From Microvirga vignae (GTDB lineage Bacteria; Pseudomonadota; Alphaproteobacteria; Rhizobiales; Beijerinckiaceae), in NCBI RefSeq assembly GCF_001017175.1, contig NZ_LCYG01000005.1, positions 47,173-100,065 of the forward strand: 52,893 nt of DNA. Direction: 5' to 3'. A program made the translations under genes and the position numbers. Every line of letters starts with the position of its first letter. Within the stretch, counting starts at the first letter, position 1. The notes under the pieces are model-generated. The model worked only from the letters and a program-made list of their open reading frames with translations. It did no database searches and was not told the DNA's origin. Below, one piece after another: positions 25,790 through 34,401 of the stretch.

Positions 25790-26737
25790 TCAAACCCGCT
25801 TCACCTTGCTCTCGATTGCCTCCCACACCGTTACGGCGAGATCAGGCCCGCCGAGGCGCTTGATGGCGCGGATGCCGGTGGGCGCCGTCACGTTGATCTC
25901 GGTGAGGTTGCCGTCGATCACGTCGATGCCGACGAGGATGAGGCCCATCCGCTTGAGATCCGGGCCGATGGTCTCGCAGATCTCGCGCTCGCGCGGCGTC
26001 AGATCCGTGGGCTTCGCAGCTCCGCCGCGCACCATGTTGGAGCGGATATCGTTGGCGGCCGGCACGCGGTTGATTGCGCCAGCCGCTTCGCCGTCGATGA
26101 GGATGATGCGCTTGTCGCCTTCCGTGATCTTCGGCAGGAAGCGCTGGGTTACCCAGGGTTCGCGGAAGAGATTCGAGAAGAGATCGTAGAGCGAGCCGAA
26201 ATTCGGATCCTCGCGCCCTACCTTGAACACGCTCGCACCGCCGTGCCCGTAGAGCGGCTTCATCACCACATCGCCATGCTCGCGGCGAAACTCCTCGATC
26301 TCCGCCTTGTCGCGAGAGATCAGCGTTGGCGGCATGAGATGCGGGAACTGCGTGACGAAGATCTTTTCCGGCGCGTTGCGCACATGCATGGGATCGTTCA
26401 CCACGAGAGTCTTCGGGTGAATACGTTCCAGGAAATGCGTGGCGGTGATGTAAGCGAGGTCGAAAGGCGGATCCTGGCGCATGAGCACCGCGTCGACGGT
26501 CGAGAGGTCGACACGCTCCGGTTTACCAAGCGTGAAGTGGTTGCCCTCCTCATCCCGCACCTCGATGGGATCCACAAGCGCGACCACCTTGCCATCGTGC
26601 AGGGACAGGCGATCGGGGGTGTAGTGCAGGATCTGATGGCCTCGCCGTTGCGCCTCGAGCAGCAGCGCAAAGCCGGTATCGCCTGCGATCTTGATGCTGT
26701 TGATGTGATCCATCTGGATCGCAACGGTGAGGGTCAT
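25790..26737 (-). CDS. gshB: Glutathione synthetase
   Basis: ATP-grasp enzyme joining gamma-glutamylcysteine and glycine. The 315-residue protein matches the bacterial GshB layout: N-terminal [60 protein letters not shown], the nucleotide-binding [18 protein letters not shown] loop, [20 protein letters not shown], and the metal-binding [20 protein letters not shown]. In many alphaproteobacteria gshB follows rsmI and yraN; here a 2.8-kb segment with four other genes, flanked by inverted B repeats, lies between yraN's neighbourhood and gshB. Confidence 0.96.
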   Translation of the reverse strand: MTLTVAIQMDHINSIKIAGDTGFALLLEAQRRGHQILHYTPDRLSLHDGKVVALVDPIEVRDEEGNHFTLGKPERVDLSTVDAVLMRQDPPFDLAYITATHFLERIHPKTLVVNDPMHVRNAPEKIFVTQFPHLMPPTLISRDKAEIEEFRREHGDVVMKPLYGHGGASVFKVGREDPNFGSLYDLFSNLFREPWVTQRFLPKITEGDKRIILIDGEAAGAINRVPAANDIRSNMVRGGAAKPTDLTPREREICETIGPDLKRMGLILVGIDVIDGNLTEINVTAPTGIRAIKRLGGPDLAVTVWEAIESKVKRV

Positions 26738-26754
26738 GATTTAGGCCTCCTAGG

Positions 26755-26796
26755 GCATTTTTTAGCGAAGTGGTCCCGGTTCGCCATCAAAAATGC
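26755..26796. repeat. B-type palindromic repeat (copy B1)
   Basis: GCATTTTTTAGCGAAGTGG on the left, TCCCGGTTCGCC in the centre-right and AAAAATGC at the right edge, forming an imperfect 42-base palindrome. The reverse complement of copy B2 (29575-29617) matches it at most positions. Confidence 0.7.
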
Positions 26797-26995
26797 GGCA
26801 CGGCAAGAAACGGAGCCGATTCCAGGTGCGGGAAAACGGCTCCGGTGAAGCGGGTTTATTGGACTGTTTCCTGAGGAAGGCAACTCTCGTGGTGCGGGAA
26901 TGAACGAAAAAGCGGGAAGGGTGTTATTGAATAGCCCCGCTTCAGGCTTTCCCCGAACCCTTGCGGATAAGTCCAAGTTTTCACATCTGATAGTC

Positions 26996-27865
26996 ATGTC
27001 ACGCCGCGCCCTTCTCATCATCAACGCCAAGAGCCGAAGCGGCGAATCCCAGGCAAAAGCAGCCATCGAGGTCCTTGAGGCTCATGGGATCGAGCCCGTT
27101 CATGTGGAATGCGGCCGGCGGGAGGATCTGTCGCCTCTCATCGTGAAGCATCGCGAAGGGGTGGATTGCGCCATTGTCGGCGGCGGCGATGGAACGCTGA
27201 ATGCCGCAGCTTTCGGCGTGATCGAGACCGGCCTGCCGCTCGGCATCCTGCCGTTTGGAACAGCGAACGACCTGGCTCGAACCTTGGGGATTCCCTTCGA
27301 CCTCGATGGTGCCGCACAGGTCATTGCCGACGGGCATACCCGCAGGATCGATCTGGGGGTCGTCAACGGCCAGCCTTTCTTCAACGTGGCGAGCCTTGGC
27401 CTCTCGGCGGAACTCGCGCAGCAGCTGACCCATGATATCAAGCGTCGTTTCGGGCGGCTCGGCTATGCGCTGGTCGCCATGAAGGTGCTGGCGCAGGCCC
27501 AGCCCTTCCGCGCGATAATCACGAGCGAGACCGAATCCGTGCGCGTGCGGACCTTGCAGATCGCCGTCGGCAACGGGCGCTTCTATGGTGGCGGCAATGC
27601 GGTGGAGAAGGACGCGGCCATCGACGACCAGCACCTCGATCTCTACAGCCTGGAACTCGAGCGCGCCTGGAAACTCGCCTTCATGGCGCGCTCGTTTCGT
27701 TATGGAGAACACGGCGCCTGGAGCGAGGTGCGGGCGATCCGCGCGAAGGAATTCGACATCCGCACAAGACGGTCGAGGCCCATCAATGCGGATGGCGAGA
27801 TCGTGACCCAGACGCCTGCGCACTTCTCCATCAAACCTTGTGCCGTAACGGTATTCGCGCCTTAA
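26996..27865 (+). CDS. Diacylglycerol/lipid kinase, YegS/DagK_cat family
   Basis: Phosphorylates a lipid such as diacylglycerol or a sphingosine-like substrate with ATP. ATG 26996 starts MSRRALLIINAKSRSGESQA, the usual N terminus; the frame also opens at 26900 but without better support. The catalytic domain has CAIVGGGDGTLNAAAFGVIE (nucleotide-binding GGDGT), LPLGILPFGTANDLARTLGI and, later, VGNGRFYGGGNAVEKDAAID and LDLYSLE, all diagnostic. The 289-residue length fits. The exact lipid is unknown. Its stop codon shares a palindromic TTAA with the convergent DUF1127 gene. Confidence 0.9.
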   Translation: MSRRALLIINAKSRSGESQAKAAIEVLEAHGIEPVHVECGRREDLSPLIVKHREGVDCAIVGGGDGTLNAAAFGVIETGLPLGILPFGTANDLARTLGIPFDLDGAAQVIADGHTRRIDLGVVNGQPFFNVASLGLSAELAQQLTHDIKRRFGRLGYALVAMKVLAQAQPFRAIITSETESVRVRTLQIAVGNGRFYGGGNAVEKDAAIDDQHLDLYSLELERAWKLAFMARSFRYGEHGAWSEVRAIRAKEFDIRTRRSRPINADGEIVTQTPAHFSIKPCAVTVFAP

Positions 27866-28071
27866 CGGCGTCCGCACCGGACGGCATCCTCGATGCCCCC
27901 GGGCCCGAGGCCGATATCCTGCAGCATGGCGTCGTCCAAAGCGGCCATCTCCCGCATGGCGCGGCGGAGGCGGATCTCACGCATCACGGCCGAGAAGAGA
28001 TCCTTCAGGCCGGAAGGACGGGTTGCGGCGGTTTCATAAGTCTCCGGGCAGGTGTTCGAAAGGGCTGACAT
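27862..28071 (-). CDS. DUF1127 small protein
   Basis: A 69-residue protein; ATG 28071 is preceded by AAGGAG. The C-terminal 40 residues carry the DUF1127 motif: AVMREIRLRRAMREMAALDD, then AMLQDIGLGPGGIEDAVRCG, i.e. an arginine-rich helix followed by the ALDDxxLxDIGLxxxxI signature. Family members in Rhizobium and Agrobacterium affect phosphate, carbon and small-RNA metabolism through RNA binding. It is divergent from the LysR gene across a palindromic site and may be that regulator's target. Its stop codon overlaps that of the lipid kinase gene by two bases within TTAA. Confidence 0.9.
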   Translation of the reverse strand: MSALSNTCPETYETAATRPSGLKDLFSAVMREIRLRRAMREMAALDDAMLQDIGLGPGGIEDAVRCGRR

Positions 28072-28129
28072 GGCGCTCTCCTTGGGTTGATGAGGAGAGT
28101 ATGAGGCAGCCCCTTGCATAATGGAAACG

Positions 28130-28160
28130 AATGTTCATTATATCAAAAATAATGAACATT
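28130..28160. promoter_or_regulatory. Palindromic operator between the DUF1127 and LysR genes
   Basis: Perfect 12-base arms AATGTTCATTAT (28130-28141) and ATAATGAACATT (28149-28160) separated by seven bases. It is strikingly AT-rich in GC-rich surroundings, ends one base before ATG 28162 of the LysR gene, and lies 58 bases upstream of the DUF1127 start. It contains T-N11-A spacings expected of LysR-type sites. Autoregulation and control of the DUF1127 gene are inferences from placement. Confidence 0.75.
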
Positions 28161-28161
28161 T

Positions 28162-29046
28162 ATGGATCCGGCCATGCCCCACAACCTTGATGTCAGCCTT
28201 CTGAGAGCGTTCGTCGCCGTGGTGGACACGGGCGGCATGACGGCAGCCTCCGGTGTCCTCAATCTCACCCAGGCGGCGGTGAGCCAGCAGATCAAGCGGC
28301 TTGAGGAGACCTTGGGCGAGGAGCTCATCACCCGCGACAGGCGAGGGGTGACCCTGACGAGCGCGGGCGAGCGGCTGTTCGGACGCGCGAAGCGCCTGCT
28401 CGCCATGAACGACGAGATCTGGACCGAAATGACGACGCCGGAATTCGAGGGCGAAATCCGCCTTGGCATCCCCAGCGATATCATCACCACGTATCTGCCC
28501 ACCTTCCTGAAGAGTTTTGCGCGGAGCTATCCGCGCGTGCAGATCTCGCTCAACAGCGGCTCAAGTGCCGAGCTTCGCGGGAAGCTCGCGGCCGGCAAAA
28601 TCGATGTGGTGATGGCGACCGAGCTCACCTGCGATCCCGATGGCGAGAACCTCGTGATGGATCGTCTCGTGTGGGTCGGCGCGCGGGGAGGTGAGGCGGC
28701 CTGGAAGCGGCCGCTGCCTGTCTCCATCGGCTGCTCCGATTGCGCTTTCCGCGCGCCGATCCGCGAAGCCTTGCAGAAGGCCGGGATCGAATGGCGCTCG
28801 GTGTTCGATTCCACCAACACATCGGCGCAAGTGGCGACCGTTGCGGCCGATACCGCCGTGATGGCCGGGATGGCTTCCACCGTGCCGGGCAACCTAGAGG
28901 TCCTCGGCCCCGACACGGGCCTGCCGCTGCTTCCGCCCTTCATGGTCAACCTCTACCTGCCGAAGGGCGGCGGCAATCACATCGTGCAGGAAATGGCGCG
29001 CATGATCCGCGATGCCGTGAGAGATCCGCGAAAGATTGCCGCGTAG
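28162..29046 (+). CDS. LysR-family transcriptional regulator
   Basis: The 294-residue protein has the N-terminal winged helix (NLDVSLLRAFVAVVDTGGMT, AASGVLNLTQAAVSQQIKRL, EETLGEELITRDRRGVTLTS) and a periplasmic-binding-like effector domain (IRLGIPSDIITTYLPTFLKS onwards). The effector is unknown. ATG 28162 directly follows the palindrome and has no leader; ATG 28174 (MPHNLDVSLL) is the alternative and leaves the operator fully upstream. LysR regulators commonly control a divergent gene, here the DUF1127 gene. A C-type repeat follows its stop codon. Confidence 0.93.
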   Translation: MDPAMPHNLDVSLLRAFVAVVDTGGMTAASGVLNLTQAAVSQQIKRLEETLGEELITRDRRGVTLTSAGERLFGRAKRLLAMNDEIWTEMTTPEFEGEIRLGIPSDIITTYLPTFLKSFARSYPRVQISLNSGSSAELRGKLAAGKIDVVMATELTCDPDGENLVMDRLVWVGARGGEAAWKRPLPVSIGCSDCAFRAPIREALQKAGIEWRSVFDSTNTSAQVATVAADTAVMAGMASTVPGNLEVLGPDTGLPLLPPFMVNLYLPKGGGNHIVQEMARMIRDAVRDPRKIAA

Positions 29047-29061
29047 GCGCTGGTTCCAATC

Positions 29062-29128
29062 GTCATGCCCGGGCTTGTCCCGGGCATCCACGTCTTCGGG
29101 CGCAATGGTTCAAAAGCGTGGATGGCCT
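29062..29128. repeat. C-type (REP-like) repeat after the LysR gene
   Basis: GTCATGCCCGGGCTTGTCCC pairs with GGGCATCC-type sequence, followed by CCACGTCTTCGGG and AAGCGTGGATGGCC, the same two-limb layout as the other C copies, but shortened on the right. Confidence 0.75.
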
Positions 29129-29163
29129 AAACCAGGTGCGGCCACGACGATGAGCAATCTGTC

Positions 29164-29541
29164 TCAGAACATTTCCAGCTCGAATGCCGATACGATGTGC
29201 TGCGGCCATCGCTTCGGTGCGATGAACACCGCATCCGCCCGCCATGTCTTTCCTTGCGCGTGAGGATGGCGCGCCAGCCATGCGCGCACGGCACGTGAAA
29301 AGCGCTGGCGCTTGGTGGCAGTGATGGCGGACAAGGCATTGTCCATGAGCCCGCGCGCCTTCACCTCGACAAACACAATGATATCGCCGCGCATCATGAT
29401 GAGATCGATTTCGCCGCCCGCAGCGGCATAGCGGCGTGCAAGCGGCCGATAGCCTTTCGCAAGCAGGAACAGCAACGCAACCCACTCCGCATAATGGCCA
29501 CGCAGGAAGGTCACTCGTCGACGCGCCAGAGCAGATTCCAC
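29164..29541 (-). CDS. YraN family protein (UPF0102), Holliday-junction-resolvase-like fold
   Basis: Endonuclease-fold protein of unknown activity found in most bacteria. The conserved block [50 protein letters not shown] with the E-(I)D and E-x-K residues is complete. I use GTG 29541, which gives 125 residues, the family length. The frame stays open to ATG 29634, which overlaps the rsmI stop by four bases (ATGA); the extra 31 residues would be encoded largely by repeat B2 and do not resemble the family, so they may be an accidental extension. rsmI-yraN is a conserved pair. Confidence 0.85.
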   Translation of the reverse strand: MESALARRRVTFLRGHYAEWVALLFLLAKGYRPLARRYAAAGGEIDLIMMRGDIIVFVEVKARGLMDNALSAITATKRQRFSRAVRAWLARHPHAQGKTWRADAVFIAPKRWPQHIVSAFELEMF

Positions 29542-29574
29542 ACGCGCGGAATCCGCTCTTCTCTTTGCTCGGCC

Positions 29575-29617
29575 GCATTTTTGTACGGCGAACCGGATCC
29601 ACTTCGCCGAAAAATGC
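29575..29617. repeat. B-type palindromic repeat (copy B2) at the rsmI-yraN junction
   Basis: GCATTTTTGTACGGCGAACC, GGATCCACTTCGCC and AAAAATGC form an imperfect palindrome; it is inverted relative to B1 at 26755-26796. It falls between the rsmI stop and the likely yraN start, where homologs usually have a direct junction. Confidence 0.7.
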
Positions 29618-29630
29618 TCTGGAGCCGTCT

Positions 29631-30569
29631 TCATGCATCCCGTTTCGCGAGTTCAAGAGCACGGGTATAGACCTCGCGCTTCGGCAGGCCGAGCTCTGCG
29701 GCGACGAGAGCCGCTGCATCCTTGATCGAATGGCTTTTCAAAGCTGTTTCGAGCCTGCCGTCGAGGGCTGCATCGGCTTCCGCTGCATGCATCTCTTTCG
29801 TCGCTTCGCCGATCAGCACCACGATCTCGCCCTTCGGCGGGCCTTCTTCCGCAAATTGCGCTGCGAGTTCCGGCAAGGTGCCGCGCCGGATCGTCTCGAA
29901 CATCTTGGTGAGTTCGCGCGCCACCACGGCCTGCCGTTCACCGAGAATGGCGGCCGCGTCGGCCAGCATTTCGGGCAGGCGATGCGGGCCTTCGAACAGC
30001 ATCAGCGTGCCGGGGATCGAGGCGATCTCGGCGAGACGTGCACGGCGCGCCGCGCTCTTCGGCGGCAGGAAACCTTCGAAGAAAAAGCGGTCGGTGGGCA
30101 GACCCGAGGCGACAAGAGCCGTGAGTACGGCGGAGGGGCCGGGAATTGGCGTCACCGGCAATCCTTCCTCGATGGCGGCCTGCACGAGCTTGAAGCCGGG
30201 GTCCGAGACAAGCGGCGTGCCCGCATCAGACACGAGCGCGAGGGCTTGGCCTTCACGGATGCGGTGCACCATGCGCTCGCGCACCGCGTCGTTGGAATGC
30301 TCGTGGTAGGCCACCAGCGGCGTCGTGATGCCGTAATGGGCGAGAAGCGTCTTCGTCACCCGTGTGTCCTCGGCGAGAATCGCGTCCGCCGCTGCCAGCA
30401 CGTTCAGGGCCCGGAAGGATACGTCCTGCAGGTTGCCAATGGGAGTCGCGACCACATAGAGGCCGGGCGTCAGGGGCTTGGCCTCGGCCGCAAGGCCGAA
30501 GGCGGTGAAGGTGGCGGTCCGCTCGCCCGGCTCGCGCCGCCGGGTCCGGTTGTCGATTCTCTGTGTCAT
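29631..30569 (-). CDS. rsmI: 16S rRNA (cytidine1402-2'-O)-methyltransferase RsmI
   Basis: SAM-dependent enzyme that 2'-O-methylates C1402 in the ribosomal P site, together with RsmH. The protein (312 residues from ATG 30569; a GTG precedes it) contains the tetrapyrrole-methylase-fold motifs [98 protein letters not shown] and ESPHR-type [13 protein letters not shown]. It is followed by yraN and diverges from the penicillin-binding protein activator gene, an arrangement conserved in alphaproteobacteria. Confidence 0.96.
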   Translation of the reverse strand: MTQRIDNRTRRREPGERTATFTAFGLAAEAKPLTPGLYVVATPIGNLQDVSFRALNVLAAADAILAEDTRVTKTLLAHYGITTPLVAYHEHSNDAVRERMVHRIREGQALALVSDAGTPLVSDPGFKLVQAAIEEGLPVTPIPGPSAVLTALVASGLPTDRFFFEGFLPPKSAARRARLAEIASIPGTLMLFEGPHRLPEMLADAAAILGERQAVVARELTKMFETIRRGTLPELAAQFAEEGPPKGEIVVLIGEATKEMHAAEADAALDGRLETALKSHSIKDAAALVAAELGLPKREVYTRALELAKRDA

Positions 30570-30709
30570 CACCTGTCATTCTCGCATGAATGCCCCAGCC
30601 GGCGGAAGAAGCCTTGGCTTCCCGTCCCGCCGAACTTGGAAACAATGTTTACCTTTTGGTGCCAAGGTTGGCCGCATGTCCGACGAGCTGTTTCCAAAAG
30701 GGGGTGGAG

Positions 30710-32050
30710 ATGGCGTCTCTCTTTGGGGCAATGGAGCAGGGCTGGAAAAGCCGGGCGGTCTTGGCGGTTGTGGTGACAGGCGCTCTCGCGCTGTCCGGAT
30801 GCATCGGAGCGGGCCCTGCGCGGCAAACGCGGAAGGCGAGCCGACCCGCCCCGCAATCCGCGCCCTCTCAGCCCGTTTACAACGCCGATCTTCCTCCGGA
30901 GGGCACTTCTGTCGGCCAAGTCCAGGCCATTCACCAGGTCCAGGCCGCTCAAATGCAGGCTGTCCCTGCGGGCCCTGCGCCGGTTCAGATGCGTGGCATG
31001 ACTCTCGGCAACGGTCCCGTGAAGGTCGCGTTGATCCTGCCGCTTTCCGCTCCCGGCCAGGGCTCTCTGGTGGCGCAGAGCATGCGCAATGCCGCGGATC
31101 TCGCCCTCAGCGACTTCCAAGGCTCCGATCTCACCATCCTCATTAAGGACGATCGCGGCACGCCGGAAGGTGCGCGGGAAGCTGCAAACCAAGCCGTCGT
31201 GGAAGGCGCACAACTCATCCTCGGGCCGCTCTTTGCCGGCTCCGTCCAGGCGGCCGGGCAAGTGACGCGCCAAGCGAGCAGGCCGCTCATCGGCTTCTCC
31301 TCCGACCGCGCTGCGGCCGCGCAGGGCGTCTATCTCCTGAGCTTCATGGTGCAGGCGGAGGTGGACCGCATCATTGCTTTCGCTGCGACCCAGAACCGCC
31401 GCTCCATTGCCGCTCTGATCCCGGAGACGGCTTATGGTCGCGTGGCGGAGGCGCAGCTGCGAGAGGCTGCGGCGGAAAACGGCATCCGCCTCGTTGCCGT
31501 CGAGCGCTATCCTGCCGGGCAACCGCAAGGAGCCGTTCAACGCCTGGCGCGGGTGATCGGCGGGCCTGCGCCGCAGGCCAACGCGCTTTTCATTCCTGAG
31601 AACGGCGATGGACTGCCCGCTGTCGCGCAGGCGCTTCAGATGGTTCGCTTCAACGCCCAGCAGGTAAAACCGCTCGGCTCCGGCGTGTGGGACGAGGCGC
31701 GTGTGTTCGGATTGCCGACGCTTCAGGGCGGCTGGTTTGCCGCGCCGGACAAACGGGGCTTCATGGATTTTGCCACGCGCTATCGTGCGCGCTTCAACAG
31801 CGATCCGGTTCGCCTCGCGACGCTCTCGTACGATGCGGTGACGCTTGCCGCTGCGCTCGCCCGCATGCAGGGGCCGCAGGCCTTCAACGACAGCGTGCTC
31901 ACGAACGGTGCGGGCTTCGCCGGTGCCGACGGCGTGTTCCGCTTCAACCCCAACGGCACCAATGACCGCGCCCTGACCGTTCAGGAAATCCGGAGCGGCA
32001 CGGCTGTCGTGATCAACGCCGCGCCGCGTACCTTGGTGGCAAACAACTGA
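30710..32050 (+). CDS. Penicillin-binding protein activator, LppC/LpoA-like lipoprotein
   Basis: Outer-membrane lipoprotein family related to LpoA, which stimulates PBP1A peptidoglycan synthesis. ATG 30710 (446 residues) is directly behind GGTGGAG. The signal peptide ends in a lipobox, VVVTGALALSGC. A low-complexity Gln/Pro/Ala linker (to ~residue 95) leads to a periplasmic-binding-like domain: VKVALILPLSAPGQGSLVAQ, SMRNAADLALSDF, GARE-AANQAVVEGAQLILGP and RPLIGFSSDRAAAAQGVYLL. E. coli LpoA has an extra N-terminal TPR domain that is absent here, as usual for alphaproteobacteria. It diverges from rsmI. Confidence 0.92.
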   Translation: MASLFGAMEQGWKSRAVLAVVVTGALALSGCIGAGPARQTRKASRPAPQSAPSQPVYNADLPPEGTSVGQVQAIHQVQAAQMQAVPAGPAPVQMRGMTLGNGPVKVALILPLSAPGQGSLVAQSMRNAADLALSDFQGSDLTILIKDDRGTPEGAREAANQAVVEGAQLILGPLFAGSVQAAGQVTRQASRPLIGFSSDRAAAAQGVYLLSFMVQAEVDRIIAFAATQNRRSIAALIPETAYGRVAEAQLREAAAENGIRLVAVERYPAGQPQGAVQRLARVIGGPAPQANALFIPENGDGLPAVAQALQMVRFNAQQVKPLGSGVWDEARVFGLPTLQGGWFAAPDKRGFMDFATRYRARFNSDPVRLATLSYDAVTLAAALARMQGPQAFNDSVLTNGAGFAGADGVFRFNPNGTNDRALTVQEIRSGTAVVINAAPRTLVANN

Positions 32051-32060
32051 ACGCAAGGCC

Positions 32061-32570
32061 TTACTTGCGCGTCAGCACCGCGCTCAAATTCGGTTTGTTG
32101 TTGAGGGTCTGGAACACCACGCAATAGCGCTCGGTCAGCTTGAGGAGCTGATCGATCTTCTCCTGCGGCGCATCCGTGTCCACCTCGAAGGAGAGGCGGA
32201 TGTCCCTGAAGCCGACGGGTGCAGTCTTATCAACGCCGAGCGTGCCACGGAAATCGAGGTCGCCTTCGGCCTTCACGGCGCCGTGGCGCAGATCGATCTC
32301 AAGCGCGGTGGCAACAGCCTTGAGAGTCACGCCCGCGCAGGCGACGAGCGCTTCGAGAAGCATGTCACCGGAGCACAGCTCCGCGCCGGAGCCGCCGGTC
32401 GCCGGGTGAAGACCCGCGACGGCAAGCGCACGGCCGGTCTCGACCTTGCAGGCGATGTGCTGATCATCCAGCGCGCCCTGCGCTTTCAGCGTGATGACAG
32501 CTGAGTTTGGATCGTTTCGATATTGGTCTTTCAGCGGCGCCTGGAGCGCGCGCAATTCGGTCGAGTCCAT
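32061..32570 (-). CDS. OsmC family protein
   Basis: Thiol-dependent peroxidase family of 169 residues that detoxifies organic hydroperoxides. The two family cysteines are in GAELCSGDMLLEALVACAGV, consistent with a catalytic/resolving pair, and the C-terminal SFEVDTDAPQEKIDQLLKLT block is typical. ATG 32570 is preceded by AAGGACAAG. It is the last gene of a reverse-strand run behind the ABC transporter, 21 bases after the ATPase gene, so it is probably co-transcribed. An OsmC with a sulfur-compound importer suggests defence during sulfur-source use; that is inference. Confidence 0.9.
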   Translation of the reverse strand: MDSTELRALQAPLKDQYRNDPNSAVITLKAQGALDDQHIACKVETGRALAVAGLHPATGGSGAELCSGDMLLEALVACAGVTLKAVATALEIDLRHGAVKAEGDLDFRGTLGVDKTAPVGFRDIRLSFEVDTDAPQEKIDQLLKLTERYCVVFQTLNNKPNLSAVLTRK

Positions 32571-32591
32571 GTTGCTTGTCCTTGAATGATC

Positions 32592-33380
32592 TTACCACCA
32601 CAACGCGGCAGCCTGCCGATCGCGTTCCCGCTGGGGCTGCTGTTGAGACGGGTTGAGGGAATGATCGAGCGCCGTCAAGACGCGGCGCACCGAATTCTCG
32701 AAGGCTAAGCCCGTCTTGTCGCGCGGGCGTGACAGCGTGAGCGATAATTCATCGAAGATGCGACCGGGTTTCGGCTGCATGACGACAGCGCGGTCCGCGA
32801 GCGTCACGGCCTCCTGCACGTCGTGCGTCACGAGCACGACGGTGGGCCGCGTCTCCTCCCACAATCCGAGCAGGTGCTCGTGCAGGCTCGCGCGGGTGAA
32901 CGCGTCGAGCGCGGAGAAGGGTTCGTCGAGGAGAAGCACTGTCGGGTTGGTCACGAACGCTCGCGCAATCGCCACGCGCTGCTGCTGACCACCGGAGAGA
33001 TCGCGCGGCCAGCGCTTGGCATGCTCGGACAGGCCGATCTTGTCGAGCGCATGCTCGACGCGCGCTTTGCGCTCGTTCGCGCCGAGGTGCTCAAGGCCGA
33101 AGGCAATGTTCTCGAAAACCGACAGCCACGGCAGCAGGCGCGGTTCCTGGAACACGATGCCGACGGAAGGATGCGGACCAGAGAGCAGTTCGCCATCGAG
33201 CCGGATCGCGCCGGCGCTCGAGCGGTCGAGACCGGCGATGAGCCGCAGCAACGTCGTCTTGCCGCAGCCCGATCCGCCGATCAGAGAGACGATCTCAGCC
33301 TGGCGTACGGAGAGATTGATGTCGGACAGCGCGCGTGTGCCGTCGGCATAGGTTTTGGAGAGGTGTTCGAGTTCGAGCAT
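32592..33380 (-). CDS. ABC transporter ATP-binding protein, sulfonate/nitrate/taurine type (SsuB-like)
   Basis: Cytoplasmic ATPase (262 residues) of an importer. Walker A is GGSGCGKTT (residues 35-43), the Q-loop is in VFQEPRLLPWLSVFENIAFG, the signature is LSGGQQQR, and Walker B is LLLDEPFSALDAFTR with the switch His in VLVTHDVQEAV. These sequences are those of the SsuB/TauB/NrtD group. The C terminus (LNPSQQQPQRERDRQAAALW) is a Gln/Arg-rich tail not essential to the family. A C-type repeat of about 108 bases separates it from the permease gene, an unusual interruption inside an operon. Confidence 0.93.
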   Translation of the reverse strand: MLELEHLSKTYADGTRALSDINLSVRQAEIVSLIGGSGCGKTTLLRLIAGLDRSSAGAIRLDGELLSGPHPSVGIVFQEPRLLPWLSVFENIAFGLEHLGANERKARVEHALDKIGLSEHAKRWPRDLSGGQQQRVAIARAFVTNPTVLLLDEPFSALDAFTRASLHEHLLGLWEETRPTVVLVTHDVQEAVTLADRAVVMQPKPGRIFDELSLTLSRPRDKTGLAFENSVRRVLTALDHSLNPSQQQPQRERDRQAAALWW

Positions 33381-33397
33381 TAATGATCGCTCCTCTC

Positions 33398-33505
33398 GTC
33401 ATGGCCGCACTTGTTGCGGCCATCCAGGTCTTCGGAAACGCAGTCTGTCCAAGGCGTGGATGCCCGGGTCAATCCCCGGATCAAGTCCGGGGACGGGCAT
33501 GACGG
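33398..33505. repeat. C-type (REP-like) repeat inside the ABC operon
   Basis: GTCATGGCCGCACTTGTTGC pairs with GCGGCCATCC; CCAGGTCTTCGG and AAGGCGTGGATGCCCGGG follow, then CCCCGGATCAAGTCCGGGG and ACGGGCATGAC. It sits between the permease stop (33523) and the ATPase start (33380), where its hairpins could lower or separate expression of the downstream genes. Confidence 0.8.
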
Positions 33506-33522
33506 CGGTGTGAATCCAGCCA

Positions 33523-34401
33523 TCACAATCTCTCCCGAACGGTGTCCTGCCAGCGCACGAGCGGCTTGGTGAGAAGAACGAGCAGGCTGTCCGCGAGCTT
33601 GCCGAGAAGCGCGAAGGCGATGATGGCGGCCAGGATCTGATCGGGCTTGCCCATCTGCTGCCCATCGACGAGCAGATAGCCGAGGCCTTCGGATGCGCCC
33701 ATGAATTCGGCGGCAACCACGAACATGAAGCCGAGGCCCAGCCCTGAGCGCAGCGCGATCACCGCCTCGGGCAGAACGGCCGGAAGCAGGATGCGCTTGG
33801 CGAGCTTGAAGCGTGAAAGGCGGAACACGTGGCCCACTTCCACGAGCTTGCGATCGACGGACAGGATCGCGCCGGCGATGCCGAGATAGACCGGGAAGAA
33901 CACGCCGACCGCGATCAGCGCCACTTTCGAGGCCTCGAAAATGCCGAGCCAGAGAATGAACAGCGGCACCCAGGCAATCGACGGAATGGCGCGCAAGGCC
34001 TGCAGCGTTGGATCGAGCAGGCGGCGAACTGTTTCACCCGAGCCGGACAACGCACCGAAGACAATGCCGGTGACCGCACCGATGATGAAGCCGGTGAGGA
34101 CGCGCCAGAGCGTGGTCCAGACATGCGTCCAGAGTTCGCCTGTCTCGGCAAGCGACCATAGCGCGGCGAAGATGCGGCTCGGCGGCGGAACAAGGCGGCC
34201 TTGCGCGAGGCCGAAGCGCACGGCGGCTTCCCAGAGAAGCGCCACGGCTATCGGCAATAAAAAGCCGAGAAGGATGCGCCAGTCGAAGGCGCGCCGCTTC
34301 TCGGCAAGGGAAGGGGCCGCGAGAGCGGCGGCACCCTGTTGGGAGGACCAGGCATGGCTTGTGGCGTTGCCTGTCACGGCGCTCTCCCGCGATGAAGTCA
34401 T
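33523..34401 (-). CDS. ABC transporter permease, sulfonate/nitrate/taurine type (SsuC-like)
   Basis: Inner-membrane permease of 292 residues with about six helices. After an ~40-residue polar N terminus comes the first helix (WRILLGFLLPIAVALLWEAA), then LVPPPSRIFAALWSLAETGE, a typical SsuC periplasmic stretch. The cytoplasmic EAA-like loop (GHVFRLSRFKLAKRILLPAV then LPEAVIALRSGLGLGF) contacts the ATPase. Its ATG shares one base with the stop codon of the receptor gene (TAATG), so translation is coupled. The long N-terminal extension may mean the true start is internal, but no better signal was seen. Confidence 0.93.
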   Translation of the reverse strand: MTSSRESAVTGNATSHAWSSQQGAAALAAPSLAEKRRAFDWRILLGFLLPIAVALLWEAAVRFGLAQGRLVPPPSRIFAALWSLAETGELWTHVWTTLWRVLTGFIIGAVTGIVFGALSGSGETVRRLLDPTLQALRAIPSIAWVPLFILWLGIFEASKVALIAVGVFFPVYLGIAGAILSVDRKLVEVGHVFRLSRFKLAKRILLPAVLPEAVIALRSGLGLGFMFVVAAEFMGASEGLGYLLVDGQQMGKPDQILAAIIAFALLGKLADSLLVLLTKPLVRWQDTVRERL

